Shown: one piece after another, positions 28,501 to 38,349 of the stretch | Layout of the letters: every line of letters starts with the position of its first letter | How positions within the stretch are numbered: position 1 is the stretch's first letter | Assembly (NCBI GenBank): GCA_031421635.1 | Contig: JANOPA010000059.1 | Location: forward strand, 48,265 to 112,264 | DNA from: JAPOKJ01 sp031421635 | GTDB lineage: Bacteria; Pseudomonadota; Gammaproteobacteria; Burkholderiales; Burkholderiaceae_E | Direction of reading: 5' to 3' | DNA length: 64,000 nucleotides | Program-made: the position numbers and the translations under genes | The notes under the pieces: model-generated | Database searches by the model: none | The model's input: only the letters and a program-made list of their open reading frames with translations | What the model was told of the DNA's origin: nothing

Positions 28501-28554
28501 CAAAGCGCCGATCAAGTATCGTGAACCGAGACTTAACCGGTGCGCCCTAAATTT

Positions 28555-29241
28555 TTAGCGGGAGCGACGTGAACTTCCAGCGCCACCTTGGCGTGGCGCT
28601 GCATTGACACTGGGCGCGGACCGAAAGCCAGGTGCAGTAAAAGAGCCGCCAGAGTGGGCGCCACCCGCCTGATGGCCTCCACCGTTATGAAAGCTCTGGA
28701 CTGGCGCGGAAGGAATGGCCTGAACTCGCGGATTGTAGATTTGCGGTGGCGCTGTGCCGTAGCCCTGGCGGGTCTGCAAAACCGGTGTAACACCTTGTGA
28801 AGGTGCGATCACACGCGGTGGCGCAATAAAAGGCGCCGGATTAACAAGCACAGGGCGGGGTGCGCCGTAAGCATAGTGCGGTGCGAGCGACGGTACCGAC
28901 CTCACAATGACGGGAGGCGCAACGATGATCGGCGGCGCGTAATACACCGAAGGGGGATAGTAGGGCTGGGGTGAACCGTAATAGGCGCCGCTGTCATAGC
29001 CGGATGGACCATAGCCGGATGGACCATAAGCAGGCGAGCCACCATAAACGGGGCCACCAGAATAGGCCGGAGCCGAAGGATAGCTCGGCGTCACCGCATA
29101 GCCGCCACCTTGCGAGGCCATCGGGTAGCCTTGACCAGCATCTGGCGCGACGACGGCGCAGCCGCCAACGGACAGGCCGAGCGCCGCTACTAGCGTGCCC
29201 AGCAATTTTCCGAATCCTGTAACCTTAAACCGCGTAGCCAT
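28555..29241 (-). CDS. Gly/Pro/Tyr-rich lipoprotein of unknown function
   Basis: The 228-residue product has a lipoprotein signal with lipobox SVGGC (Cys28), then a low-complexity chain rich in Gly, Pro, Ser and Tyr, with repeats of the type YGPSGYGPSGYDSG around residues 70-85 and a Pro/Val segment (YYAPPIIVAPPVIV). It is expected in the outer or inner membrane, mostly disordered. I recognise no domain. It stands alone, convergent with the AAA ATPase gene. Confidence 0.8.
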   Translation of the reverse strand: MATRFKVTGFGKLLGTLVAALGLSVGGCAVVAPDAGQGYPMASQGGGYAVTPSYPSAPAYSGGPVYGGSPAYGPSGYGPSGYDSGAYYGSPQPYYPPSVYYAPPIIVAPPVIVRSVPSLAPHYAYGAPRPVLVNPAPFIAPPRVIAPSQGVTPVLQTRQGYGTAPPQIYNPRVQAIPSAPVQSFHNGGGHQAGGAHSGGSFTAPGFRSAPSVNAAPRQGGAGSSRRSR

Positions 29242-29385
29242 GGTCGTTCGTCCTTCTCCACCTGATATTTTAGAATAACGCTTGAGAGGGCAAAAGGTTG
29301 TAACAAAGGGTAAGTGCCGGGCTAGTAGTTTTACTTACCGCGCCGCGAGTGGCCGCTTCGCTTGAAACCGGCCGCTAAATGCTTC

Positions 29386-31719
29386 CTACGGCAACAGAGC
29401 AAAGTTTGGTTGAAGACTTTGCATGATGACGCGATTTTTGTACATCTCCGCATCGTCGGCCAGAATCCATCCGTCTTGCGCGAGGGCATCAATGGCCGCC
29501 CTCGCTTTTAAGATGTAGCCCGCCTTATTGGTGTAAAGCTCCTGAACACTTTGGCGAGGATCGCCAGGCTTCTTGGTGGCTGGCGTTAAGGCAAAGGCAA
29601 GCTGGGAACTGCCCAAGCTGTTTTGATCTCCAGCCACAAAGCCGGCCTTCCGAAGGCTATAGCCCTTGAATGTCGCCAGCGGAACGGCAAAATCAGGCAT
29701 TTTCACGCCCCCTTTGTCATTGCCCTGATTATCCGTGGTGGGTAGATGCACCACATAGGATTTTGTCGACGGAAGGGTAGGGATCACGCTCTCATCATTC
29801 AAAGTCAAGGTGTTGTAGACGCCATTGAACCCTAAGCCGAGGGCCGAGAGATCGGGTGAACTGAGGCTTGACGGCACTGACGTTGGCACGGCCATCGTGC
29901 CCGCCGCCAAGCTTGGAAAATTGCTGGCCAGCGGCGTTGCGAAGGTTCCCTTTATCCAACCCTCTAAATTCAAAAGCAGGGCGCGATAAAGGGCAGTGCT
30001 TGCGTTCAATGCGCCCGGCGACAGCGAGGCCGCCGTGCTGGCCACGGGGCGATCCACCGAATAGTCCGCCTGGCTGCTGGCGTTGTTGGCAAGTTGTTGC
30101 GGACCATGCGACGTGCCCGGTGCGTAGAACATCCGTACGTTACTGGGAATGGCGACGTCCTTACCTGCGCCATCCGTAACGGTCAGCGAAGCCCGGGCGC
30201 CGGTGAATTCAATCGGACTGTCATATTGAAACACCTTCGGGCAGGTGTTGAGCTCCGTGCATTTCTTCAGCAGGCCGTCAGTCTTGCCTGACACCGGATC
30301 GGTTAAGGTGGCATAGCCGAAAGGAAATTGATCGCCAGGAGTGAAATGGGTTTCATGTTGGCGCGAGTAATCACCAGGCTTGGCCCATCGAAAGTTGGTG
30401 TAGGTTTTGCGCGATCCTCCAACCAGGGGCAACATACCGTCAAACACGCGTCGCTTCCGTTTGTCGGTATTGAAGCCCTGCCAAAGGAAGTCGCGCAGGT
30501 AGCGACCCGACTGCGAAATGCCTGTGGCTAGGGTGGTCTTGATGCGACCCGCTACAGGGTTGGCATTGCCCGTGGCATCCACGGCATCGTTACGCAGGAA
30601 CGAGATCAAGTCGCGAACCCCAAGAAAACCCAGACCGAAAGGTTTGGGATCAACCGCGGTGTAATTGAAGTGATAAATCGAACCATTATCACTGGCCGAA
30701 TCGAGTCCTGCGGCGTAGTTTGAATTGGCACGCACACCCACCCGATTAATGGAGACGAAACCATATCCTGCCGCGCTGGTATTACCCCCCTCAGCACTGC
30801 CCGTACCCGCTTGATAGGTCCACAACGATTTGTCAATGGTGATGGGCGCGTCGAGCGCTGTTTTGCGGATCGTGAGGGTCGCATTGGCTGCTGCGCCAGC
30901 AGCCATGGTGTAATAGGTTCCTAACAAGTTGGAGGTCGCGTTGTCGGCGATGAACTCATCTTGCACCGTACCCGTAATTTTGGCATTGCCATTGCCAACA
31001 TCAAGCGCACCCGGCAGCGACATGCCGGGTGCGAACCACTTTGTTGTCGCCGTAATTTCTGCGCTCGCGGCGGTCAGTGATTGCGGGCGATCTCCTTGCC
31101 ACCCGGACCACACCACGGTGGTGCCCTGGTTTAGAAGAAAGCCATTGCCTGCCCCCGTGCCCGTGGTCACTCCACCCGTCGCCGCGCCCGTGATGGCCGC
31201 TTTCACATTGGTGAAGAGGTCTTGCCCATCGCTGTCTTGCAAGGCAGCAAAGGAAGGTGTGTTGGTGCGGTTGTTCACTTCATAAAGTAAGGTGCCGCTC
31301 GCCTTGGTGCCATCGGTGGGTGTAATGATCACCACGTCAAATTTATAGGCGACCATGCCGCTGGAATCGGCCGCGTTTTTTAGGTCAACAATGGTCGCCG
31401 CACAGGCATCTTTTGCCGAGACTTTCGCGGTGGCTTCCGAAAGATAGTAGGTATAGGTTCCGACTTTTCCGAAGGTCGCACCATCAAATGCCAAGCCAGT
31501 GCCCTTGGTGACCAGCGAGTCGATGGAGGAGTCAACAATCGGACAGGAAACCGTCAGCTCAGGCGGTACCAGGCCCACTTTTGAGGCTGGAACGCTCGGG
31601 CCAACCGACAAAGAGCCACCACCGCAGCTTGCCATCAGGCCGACAAAAGCAATACTCATCAACCTGGTGTTGGATTTGAGAGTGAAGCGAACCCTGCCGG
31701 TGACGACAACATTTTGCAT
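29386..31719 (-). CDS. Large alpha/beta-hydrolase-domain lipoprotein (Abhydrolase_10-like)
   Basis: A 777-residue exported protein. Its signal ends in the lipobox LMASC (Cys32), followed by a GGGS linker. The probable nucleophile motif is GISQSGR (GxSxG), followed by YLRDFLWQGFN and RRVFDGMLPLVGG, as in the large alpha/beta-hydrolase family often annotated 'alpha/beta hydrolase domain'. APGTSHGPQ may hold the catalytic His. It is probably an extracellular or periplasmic esterase; the substrate is unknown. It lies immediately downstream of gcvT (12 bases), but as an exported hydrolase is unlikely to share its function. Confidence 0.85.
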   Translation of the reverse strand: MQNVVVTGRVRFTLKSNTRLMSIAFVGLMASCGGGSLSVGPSVPASKVGLVPPELTVSCPIVDSSIDSLVTKGTGLAFDGATFGKVGTYTYYLSEATAKVSAKDACAATIVDLKNAADSSGMVAYKFDVVIITPTDGTKASGTLLYEVNNRTNTPSFAALQDSDGQDLFTNVKAAITGAATGGVTTGTGAGNGFLLNQGTTVVWSGWQGDRPQSLTAASAEITATTKWFAPGMSLPGALDVGNGNAKITGTVQDEFIADNATSNLLGTYYTMAAGAAANATLTIRKTALDAPITIDKSLWTYQAGTGSAEGGNTSAAGYGFVSINRVGVRANSNYAAGLDSASDNGSIYHFNYTAVDPKPFGLGFLGVRDLISFLRNDAVDATGNANPVAGRIKTTLATGISQSGRYLRDFLWQGFNTDKRKRRVFDGMLPLVGGSRKTYTNFRWAKPGDYSRQHETHFTPGDQFPFGYATLTDPVSGKTDGLLKKCTELNTCPKVFQYDSPIEFTGARASLTVTDGAGKDVAIPSNVRMFYAPGTSHGPQQLANNASSQADYSVDRPVASTAASLSPGALNASTALYRALLLNLEGWIKGTFATPLASNFPSLAAGTMAVPTSVPSSLSSPDLSALGLGFNGVYNTLTLNDESVIPTLPSTKSYVVHLPTTDNQGNDKGGVKMPDFAVPLATFKGYSLRKAGFVAGDQNSLGSSQLAFALTPATKKPGDPRQSVQELYTNKAGYILKARAAIDALAQDGWILADDAEMYKNRVIMQSLQPNFALLP

Positions 31720-31730
31720 GTGAAGATTTC

Positions 31731-32897
31731 CTAGGTCTTGGTTGTACCACGCTTGTATCGTTTTTCAACGAACGGCAAGGCAACCACCATGATGCTCGGC
31801 CGCTTATCACGCACTGCGGCAAATAAGGTTGAACCACCTTGACCCTGTTTGTCCGGTAACGCTTCGATCGGAAGATAAGCCAGCATAATGGGCCTGCCGA
31901 GGCTGGGCGATACGGTGCCACTGGTGATTTCCCCAAGTACTTCCTCACGCGAGTTCATGACTGCACTGTGAGCGCGAATGGGAATGCTTTCGTCACTGCT
32001 CAGGCCGACCAATTGACGGCGGACTCCTTGCGCCAATTGTTGGAGGATAATTGAAGCACCCGGAAATCCTCCGGCTTTCTCGCCGCCTGTCCGGCGTGAT
32101 TTTGGAATCGCAAAGCTTAGGCCGGCCTCGATGGGAGTCGTCGTGGGCGTAATGTCGTTACCGTGCAAGGGGAGTCCTGCTTCAAGGCGTAGCGTATCTC
32201 GTGCCGCAAGCCCGACCGGCTGAACCTTTTCGTCACTTAATATTCGGCGCACGACTCGCAGGGCATCTGCCGAGGGAATGGATATCTCGAAGCCATCTTC
32301 ACCGGTGTAACCCGAGCGGGTAGCAAAGCACCTTGCCCCATCGAGCACTAAGGTTTTAGAGTCCATGAAGCGCATGCTGAGGGCTTGCGCATCCAGGGTC
32401 GCGAGAATGCTTTCGGCCGCCGGACCCTGAAGCGCAATCAATGAGGCCTCGACCCAGGCGAAATTCAATCCAGGGCAGCGTTGCGAGAGCAGGGCGTAAT
32501 CTTTGCCACGATTGCCAGCATTCACCACCATGGCCACAGCGGACTCTAAATTGACCAGCATCAAATCGTCTTCAATGCCACCGTGCTCATTGAGGAGCAA
32601 GGAGTAACGCTGCAAGCCCACAGGCCATCCAGAAAAATCCACTGGCAGTGCGGCCTCTAATTCAGCTTGCAAGGTGCTGATCAAGCCGTCTTTTGGTGAG
32701 ATGCGCAATTGCCCCATATGGGATACGTCGAACAAGCCCGCTTGTGCGCGCGTCGCTAAGTGTTCCTGTTTCAGACCGGCGGGATATTGAATCGGCATAT
32801 CGAAGCCCACGAAGCCGCCGAACTTGGCGCCGAGTTCTCGGTGCAGTCCGTCCAAAGGGATCTTCTTCAGCTCTGATGCGCCTGTTACTGCAATCAC
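31731..32897 (-). CDS. gcvT: Aminomethyltransferase, T protein of the glycine cleavage system
   Basis: The enzyme releases ammonia from the aminomethyl group carried on GcvH and transfers the carbon to tetrahydrofolate. Features are GAKFGGFVGFDMPIQYP, DVSHMGQLRI, GGIEDDLMLV with the conserved Asp, and GLAARDTLRLEAGLPLHGND. At 388 residues it is slightly longer than average. The start is GTG at 32897, which overlaps the gcvP stop by one base (TAGTG), so the two are translationally coupled. It is the last gene of gcvH-gcvP-gcvT. Confidence 0.97.
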   Translation of the reverse strand: MIAVTGASELKKIPLDGLHRELGAKFGGFVGFDMPIQYPAGLKQEHLATRAQAGLFDVSHMGQLRISPKDGLISTLQAELEAALPVDFSGWPVGLQRYSLLLNEHGGIEDDLMLVNLESAVAMVVNAGNRGKDYALLSQRCPGLNFAWVEASLIALQGPAAESILATLDAQALSMRFMDSKTLVLDGARCFATRSGYTGEDGFEISIPSADALRVVRRILSDEKVQPVGLAARDTLRLEAGLPLHGNDITPTTTPIEAGLSFAIPKSRRTGGEKAGGFPGASIILQQLAQGVRRQLVGLSSDESIPIRAHSAVMNSREEVLGEITSGTVSPSLGRPIMLAYLPIEALPDKQGQGGSTLFAAVRDKRPSIMVVALPFVEKRYKRGTTKT

Positions 32898-35815
32898 TAT
32901 GAAAGCTCCGTTTCAGGCCTGGCTTCGTAATCGGATATGGGCGGGCAAGTACAAATCAGGTGTCGATCGCCCGCCGCATTATCCACTCGCTTCACACTTG
33001 GCCAGAACTTGGCCTCACGCACATAAGGTAGCGGAAAAACAGCTTGTTCTCGTGAATAAGTATGCGTCCATTCGGCGGCCAATTCCTTGGCCGTATGGGG
33101 CGCGTTTTTGAGCGGGTTGTCAAGCTTGTCCAACTCACCGCGATGGATCATTTGCACTTCTTCGTAGATGCTCAACATGGCATCACAAAAACGATCCAAC
33201 TCCGCTTTCGACTCGCTCTCCGTGGGCTCGACCATCAAGGTATCCGCAACCGGAAAGGAAAGCGTGGGCGCATGGAAGCCGTAGTCGATCAAACGCTTGG
33301 CGAGATCCTCGGCGCTCACCCCATAAGTTGCTTTGAAATGGCGTACATCAAGGATGCACTCGTGAGCCACGCAACCCTGCTCGCCTTTGTATAGCACTTC
33401 GTACTTGCCCTGCAGACGTGCCGCCATATAGTTGGCATTGAGAATCGCAACTTCGGTCGCCTTGCGAATACCACTTGCGCCCATCATTCGAATATACATC
33501 CAGGAGATCGTACAAATCAGAGCGCTTCCAAAAGGTGCCGCAGACACTGAGTTTGAGGAGCTCGCCACCGGGTCGCTCGGCAAGAACGGTGCCAAATGTG
33601 CCGCGACCGCAATCGGTCCCATGCCTGGACCGCCGCCGCCGTGCGGAATACAAAAAGTTTTGTGCAAGTTCATGTGGCAAACATCTGCGCCAATCAAGCC
33701 CGGTTTAGTGAGGCCCGCTTGCGCGTTGAGATTGGCGCCGTCCATATAGACCTGACCACCGGCCTCGTGAACCCAAGCGCAAATCTCCTTAATACTGGCT
33801 TCGAACACCCCGTGAGTTGAGGGGTAGGTGATCATCAACGCGGCGATTTTACTGCGATGAAGTTCAATCTTGGCCTTAAGATCGATGAGGTCAACATTGC
33901 CCTGGCTGTCGCAGGCGACCACCACAATATCCATGTCCATCATTTGCGCAGAGGCGGGATTGGTGCCGTGAGCCGAGGATGGAATTAGACACACATTGCG
34001 CTGCGACTCGCCCTTGCTGGCAAGATAATTGCGAATGCTCAGAAGTCCCGCGTATTCGCCCTGTGCTCCAGAGTTTGGTTGAAAAGAGATCGCGGAAAAA
34101 CCAGTAATTTCTTGCAGCCATGCACCTAGTTGCGCGAACATCTCGGCGTAACCTCGCGCTTGGTCGCGCGGCACAAAAGGGTGCAAGTTGGCGAACTCTG
34201 GCCATGTGACCGGTGCCATTTCCGAGGCCGCATTGAGCTTCATCGTGCAGGAGCCGAGCGCGATCATCGAATGCACTAAGGAGATGTCTTTGTTCTCAAG
34301 CTTTTTAAGGTAACGAACAAACTCGGTTTCGCTGTGATAGCGATTAAATACCGGGTGGCTTAATACACTGGAGCTGCGACGTAAGTTGGCGGGCAAGCTC
34401 GTCGGCTCGATGCCGAGCTGATCGGCCAGCGCTTGCACGTCTTCGAGTTCGAAACGTTTGCCGCTCAGCACGTAGGCGAGATCGGCAATGTCGTGCAAGC
34501 TCACCGTTTCGTCCATACTGACGGAAAAATGTCCCTTGAGGTTTGCATCCTGCGCACTCAAGTCGCGCAGGTTAATTTGCATGGCTCGGGCCCGAGCCAG
34601 TAACCCGTTGCTGTCGCTACCCGCATGTACCACTAAGGTTTCAAAATAATCGGTGGGAATGGGCCTGATGGTGGACTCGATCACGGCCGCCAGCAGTCTC
34701 GCCATGGCATTCACCTTCAGCGCGATACGCAACAAGCCCTGTGGCCCGTGATACACCGCATAGAACGACGCCATATTCGCCAGCAGTGCCTGCGCCGTGC
34801 AAATATTGCTGGTCGCTTTATCGCGGCGAATATGTTGCTCACGAGTTTGCAAGGCCATGCGCAATGCCGGGTCGCCCTGAGCATCTTTCGAAACACCAAT
34901 AATGCGACCCGGAAGCATGCGAACAAGCTCTTCCTTTCCCGCCATAAAAGCCGCATGAGGGCCGCCGTATCCCAAGGGCACACCAAAGCGCTGAGCCGAA
35001 CCAATCGCGAGGTCGGCCTTCATTTCGCCTGGACTCTTGATCAACATCAAGGCCAGTAAGTCTGAGCCAACGCAGACCTTTGCACCCGAAGCATGTAAGG
35101 CGCTAATCACTTCTGAAAAATCACTCACCCGACCCAAGGTATCCGGAGACTGTAAATGCGCGCCAAACACTTCTTGCACGTTAATCGTTTCCACCGAACC
35201 GACGATTACTTCGATGCCCATCCATTTGGCTCGACTTCGAATTACGGAAATGACTTGAGGATGAGTGGCCGCCTCCACAAAGTACGCCTTGGCCGCGGAC
35301 TTGGAAGCACGACGGCATACCGCCATCGCCTCGGCCGCAGCAGTTGCTTCGTCCAAAAGTGAAGCGTTGGCCACTTGCATGCCGGTCAAGTCAATCACCA
35401 TTTGTTGATAGTTCAATAGCGCTTCCAAGCGGCCTTGCGCGACTTCGGCTTGATAGGGTGTGTAGGCGGTATACCAACCGGGGTTTTCAAGGACGTTTCG
35501 TTTGATCGGCTCGGGGGTGAGCGTGCCAAAGTATCCGCAACCAATGTAGCTGCGCCATTGCAGGTTCTTGGCGCCGATTGCACGCAGCTCGGCGAGCGCA
35601 TCCGCCTCGCTGCAGGGTGCGGGCAAAGCCAGAGGTTCGTCGATAAGTATCGCCGCTGGTACCGTTGCCTTGATCAGGTCTTGTCGAGAGGCGCGCCCAA
35701 GCAGCGCGAGCATCGCAGTTTCGTCATGCTCAGAGGGGCCAATGTGACGAGCATGGAACTCGTCGGCCGCGAACAAGGACGCGATACTTTTGCCTAAAGG
35801 GTCGGTTGCGCTCAT
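32897..35815 (-). CDS. gcvP: Glycine dehydrogenase (decarboxylating), P protein
   Basis: The 972-residue PLP enzyme decarboxylates glycine and passes the aminomethyl group to lipoyl-GcvH. It is the single-chain form. The PLP lysine lies in MNLHKTFCIPHGGGGPG; other hallmarks are RHIGPSEHDE, GCGYFGTLTPEPI, PYQAEVAQGRLEALLNYQ and SSAHGTNPASAQMM. Its ATG overlaps the gcvH stop (ATGA). Expression should follow glycine through the riboswitch upstream of gcvH. Confidence 0.98.
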   Translation of the reverse strand: MSATDPLGKSIASLFAADEFHARHIGPSEHDETAMLALLGRASRQDLIKATVPAAILIDEPLALPAPCSEADALAELRAIGAKNLQWRSYIGCGYFGTLTPEPIKRNVLENPGWYTAYTPYQAEVAQGRLEALLNYQQMVIDLTGMQVANASLLDEATAAAEAMAVCRRASKSAAKAYFVEAATHPQVISVIRSRAKWMGIEVIVGSVETINVQEVFGAHLQSPDTLGRVSDFSEVISALHASGAKVCVGSDLLALMLIKSPGEMKADLAIGSAQRFGVPLGYGGPHAAFMAGKEELVRMLPGRIIGVSKDAQGDPALRMALQTREQHIRRDKATSNICTAQALLANMASFYAVYHGPQGLLRIALKVNAMARLLAAVIESTIRPIPTDYFETLVVHAGSDSNGLLARARAMQINLRDLSAQDANLKGHFSVSMDETVSLHDIADLAYVLSGKRFELEDVQALADQLGIEPTSLPANLRRSSSVLSHPVFNRYHSETEFVRYLKKLENKDISLVHSMIALGSCTMKLNAASEMAPVTWPEFANLHPFVPRDQARGYAEMFAQLGAWLQEITGFSAISFQPNSGAQGEYAGLLSIRNYLASKGESQRNVCLIPSSAHGTNPASAQMMDMDIVVVACDSQGNVDLIDLKAKIELHRSKIAALMITYPSTHGVFEASIKEICAWVHEAGGQVYMDGANLNAQAGLTKPGLIGADVCHMNLHKTFCIPHGGGGPGMGPIAVAAHLAPFLPSDPVASSSNSVSAAPFGSALICTISWMYIRMMGASGIRKATEVAILNANYMAARLQGKYEVLYKGEQGCVAHECILDVRHFKATYGVSAEDLAKRLIDYGFHAPTLSFPVADTLMVEPTESESKAELDRFCDAMLSIYEEVQMIHRGELDKLDNPLKNAPHTAKELAAEWTHTYSREQAVFPLPYVREAKFWPSVKRVDNAAGDRHLICTCPPISDYEARPETELS

Positions 35816-36201
35816 CAGGCGGCTCCGGGGCCGGCGCTGTAATCGCTGGCGCTTAGAAGAGTGCTCACCTGTTCGGGTGCGGCTAGCTTGATTTTAAAAA
35901 GCCACCCTGACTCGAAGGGGCCTTCGTTGACCGTTTGAGGCGCCTCTGCCAAGGTCTCGTTAATGGCGAGCACTTCGCCACTAACCGGCGCATAGACGTC
36001 GGAGGCAGCCTTGGTCGATTCTACGATCACGCAGGCTTCGCCCTTGCTCAGTTTTCGACCCACGGCGGGAAGCTCAACATACACAAGCTCACCGAGCGCG
36101 TCTTGAGCATGAAAGGTAATACCCACGGTCGCCGTGCCGTCACCGTGATCACGTAGCCATTCATGGGAATCGGAGTAGCGAAGGTCGGAAGGATTGTTCA
36201 A
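35815..36201 (-). CDS. gcvH: Glycine cleavage system H protein
   Basis: A 128-residue lipoyl carrier. The lipoylated lysine is Lys64 in VESTKAASDVYAPVSG. The N terminus (LRYSDSHEWLR) and NEGPFESGWLFKI are typical. It is the first gene of the operon, with a tandem glycine riboswitch ending about 30 bases before its start. Confidence 0.98.
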   Translation of the reverse strand: MNNPSDLRYSDSHEWLRDHGDGTATVGITFHAQDALGELVYVELPAVGRKLSKGEACVIVESTKAASDVYAPVSGEVLAINETLAEAPQTVNEGPFESGWLFKIKLAAPEQVSTLLSASDYSAGPGAA

Positions 36202-36230
36202 TTAAAGGCTCCATAGGATTGATCGTGGAG

Positions 36231-36446
36231 CCCCCTCTGTCCTTGGTGCCTGAGACATTTTCGTCCTTCGGCGAGTTCGGAGGTGTGTTCACCTCAAAGC
36301 TTCTCTCCAGAGAGCAACTGTAAAAGCACGGACAGGCTCAAGGGCCCCCTCACTAAAACCACGCACCAGTCCTTTTGCCTGAGAGTTTTTGGGGCGACTC
36401 CCCTTCGGCGTCAGCTCACTCGATATGAGAAAGTCAATCTCTCCTG
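36231..36446 (-). promoter_or_regulatory. Tandem glycine riboswitch
   Basis: Read on the minus strand, two consecutive glycine aptamers are visible. The first has AGGAGAG, CTGACGCCGAAGGGGAG and AACTCTCAGGCAAAAGGAC; the second has TCTGGAGAG, GCCGAAGGACGAAA and TGTCTCAGGCACCAAGGACAGAGG. These are the conserved cores of the gcvT-type element. It should raise gcvHPT expression when glycine is plentiful. A TACAAT hexamer at 36469-36474 could be the -10 of its promoter, but I see no good -35. No T-run hairpin follows the second aptamer, so control at translation start is as likely as at termination. Confidence 0.97.
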
Positions 36447-36502
36447 GCGCGCTTCATTTGCTGACTGAATTGTACCTGATCGAAAACCTAGGCTAACTGT
36501 CT

Positions 36503-37735
36503 CTAGGCGGCCTGTACCTTGCGGGTAATTCTTGCCTCTTTGATGGGCATATGGATCAGCGCAGCGGCGGCAGCCAAGACAATGTCGATATACCAAACCC
36601 AGTCGTAGCTGCCGGTAGAAGCAAACACCTGACCACCTAAATACGCGCCAAGAAATCCGCCGATTTGATGCGTGACCATTACGAGGCCAAACAACATCGC
36701 CATGTTGGACGGCCCAAAGAGCTTGGCTACCAGGCCAGCGGTCGGCGGTACGGTGGAAAGAAAAGTGAGGCCCATCACAGCGGCGAACATTAGCATCACG
36801 GGTCCAGTTTTGGGAGACAAAAGAAAGATCAACACCGCAACGCCGCGTACGGCATAGACGATGGAGAGCAGGGACTTCATGCGCCAGCGCCCGACCGCCC
36901 AGCCAATGCCCAAGGAGCCGATGATATTGAACAGGCCGATCAAGGCTAGTGACCAACCCGCCCATTTAGTGGGTAAGCCGCAAGCAGCAATGACGCCGGG
37001 CAAATGCGTACCCAAGAATGCCACATGAAAACCGCACACAAAAAAGCCACCTGCGAGCATTAAGTAACTAGGCGTGTTGAGTGCTTGCTTAATCGCCGCG
37101 CCGGCGCTCAAAGGCTTTTGAGCGGGGCCGGTAGATTGCTGCACGGCGTTGCCCTTGAGAATGTAGGCCGCAGGCAGCGCTAGTAGAATAATGAACGCCA
37201 TCGCTTGTAGGGCCTGCCCCCAACCCAGGCTCACGGTGAGTGTTGCGGCGATGGGGGCCATCATGAATTGCCCGAAAGAGCCGCCAGCGTTGACGATGCC
37301 GCTTGCGATACCTCTTTTTTCAGGCGGAATGAGGCGGTTGGTTGCGGCCATTAAGACCGCGGGTCCAGCCAGGCCTGCGCCGCCCGCAGAGAGAATTGCA
37401 ACCGAAAAAATCAGCCCAGGCAATGTTGTCATGTAGGGTGTAAGGAAGGTGCCAAGCGTGACCAAAATCAGGCCGGTGAGAACCACCCGTCCAGTACCGA
37501 TGCGATCCGCGATGGCACCGGCAAAGGGTTGAGTGAGGCCCCACCAGAGCTGGCCAAACGCGAAGGCGAGGCTGACCGAGGCGATACCCAAGCCGGTACT
37601 GGTATTGATTGGGCTGACAAACATGCCCATGGTGTTTCGCGTGCCCATGGCGACAGCAAAAGTGCCCGCTGACGCCAGTAAGACGATCCACATTGCGTAA
37701 CGCGCGTGGTTTTGGGGGCTTGAGGTGCTGTTCAT
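36503..37735 (-). CDS. MFS transporter
   Basis: A 410-residue permease with twelve hydrophobic segments. The loop 2-3 region reads GLTQPFAGAIADRIGTGRVVLTG, a normal MFS signature; the second half has GWAVGRWRMKSLL. It probably exports or imports a small organic compound. A MarR-family gene lies 66 bases upstream on the same strand, so this is likely a regulator-transporter pair under MarR control. Confidence 0.93.
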   Translation of the reverse strand: MNSTSSPQNHARYAMWIVLLASAGTFAVAMGTRNTMGMFVSPINTSTGLGIASVSLAFAFGQLWWGLTQPFAGAIADRIGTGRVVLTGLILVTLGTFLTPYMTTLPGLIFSVAILSAGGAGLAGPAVLMAATNRLIPPEKRGIASGIVNAGGSFGQFMMAPIAATLTVSLGWGQALQAMAFIILLALPAAYILKGNAVQQSTGPAQKPLSAGAAIKQALNTPSYLMLAGGFFVCGFHVAFLGTHLPGVIAACGLPTKWAGWSLALIGLFNIIGSLGIGWAVGRWRMKSLLSIVYAVRGVAVLIFLLSPKTGPVMLMFAAVMGLTFLSTVPPTAGLVAKLFGPSNMAMLFGLVMVTHQIGGFLGAYLGGQVFASTGSYDWVWYIDIVLAAAAALIHMPIKEARITRKVQAA

Positions 37736-37800
37736 AGGTGGTCCAAATGGCGACGAGTTAGAGTGAGCGGGCTAGCAATGTGGCTCGTGTTTATCACGGA

Positions 37801-38247
37801 CTAGGTTGATCTTTCGGGAGTAAGTAGTAAAAGTGCCTCATCGAGAAGCTTGTGCAGAGAGGCGGCGCGGGTGGCGCCCAGTTTTTTGTTGAGTCGTTCC
37901 TGCGCTGTTCGCCAGTGGCGCTGCGCTTCTTGACGCTTACTGCGACCAGGTTCGGTGATGGCGATAAGATGACTGCGCGCGTCTGCTCCATTTTCAATTG
38001 CCAGCCAACCCTCTGCAATGAGAGGCTTCAGATTACGTGACAAAGTGGAGCTGTCCATGCTCATGGCCTTGGCGAGATCGACCGAGCGAATCGGCCCAAG
38101 TTTGAGAACATGACTCAATAACGAGTATTGGGTGATCTTCAGGCCCAGGCCGTCGAGCTCGGCGTCGTAGTCTTGCGTGACAATGCGCGCCAACTGACGC
38201 AATTTAAAGTTGGTGCAGCCTTGGAGCTTGCCGGAAGATCGTTCCAT
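37801..38247 (-). CDS. MarR-family transcriptional regulator
   Basis: A 148-residue winged-helix regulator: GLKITQYSLLSHVLKLGPIRSVDLAKAMSMDSSTLSRNLKPLIAEGWL contains the recognition helix, followed by the wing and a dimerisation helix (QEAQRHWRTAQERLNKKLG). It is divergent from a thioesterase gene and upstream of the MFS gene. The AT-rich gap to the thioesterase gene holds TGCAATAATTGTATATGCA (38271-38289), with a small CAAT-A-ATTG dyad, a weak candidate for its operator. Confidence 0.93.
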   Translation of the reverse strand: MERSSGKLQGCTNFKLRQLARIVTQDYDAELDGLGLKITQYSLLSHVLKLGPIRSVDLAKAMSMDSSTLSRNLKPLIAEGWLAIENGADARSHLIAITEPGRSKRQEAQRHWRTAQERLNKKLGATRAASLHKLLDEALLLLTPERST

Positions 38248-38349
38248 GATTTTTAGTTTAAAGATGTATGTGCAATAATTGTATATGCAAGCAATTGAAA
38301 TAACAACAACTTAGCTTGAAACCCACTCTTAACAGGGGAATTAGAAAGA

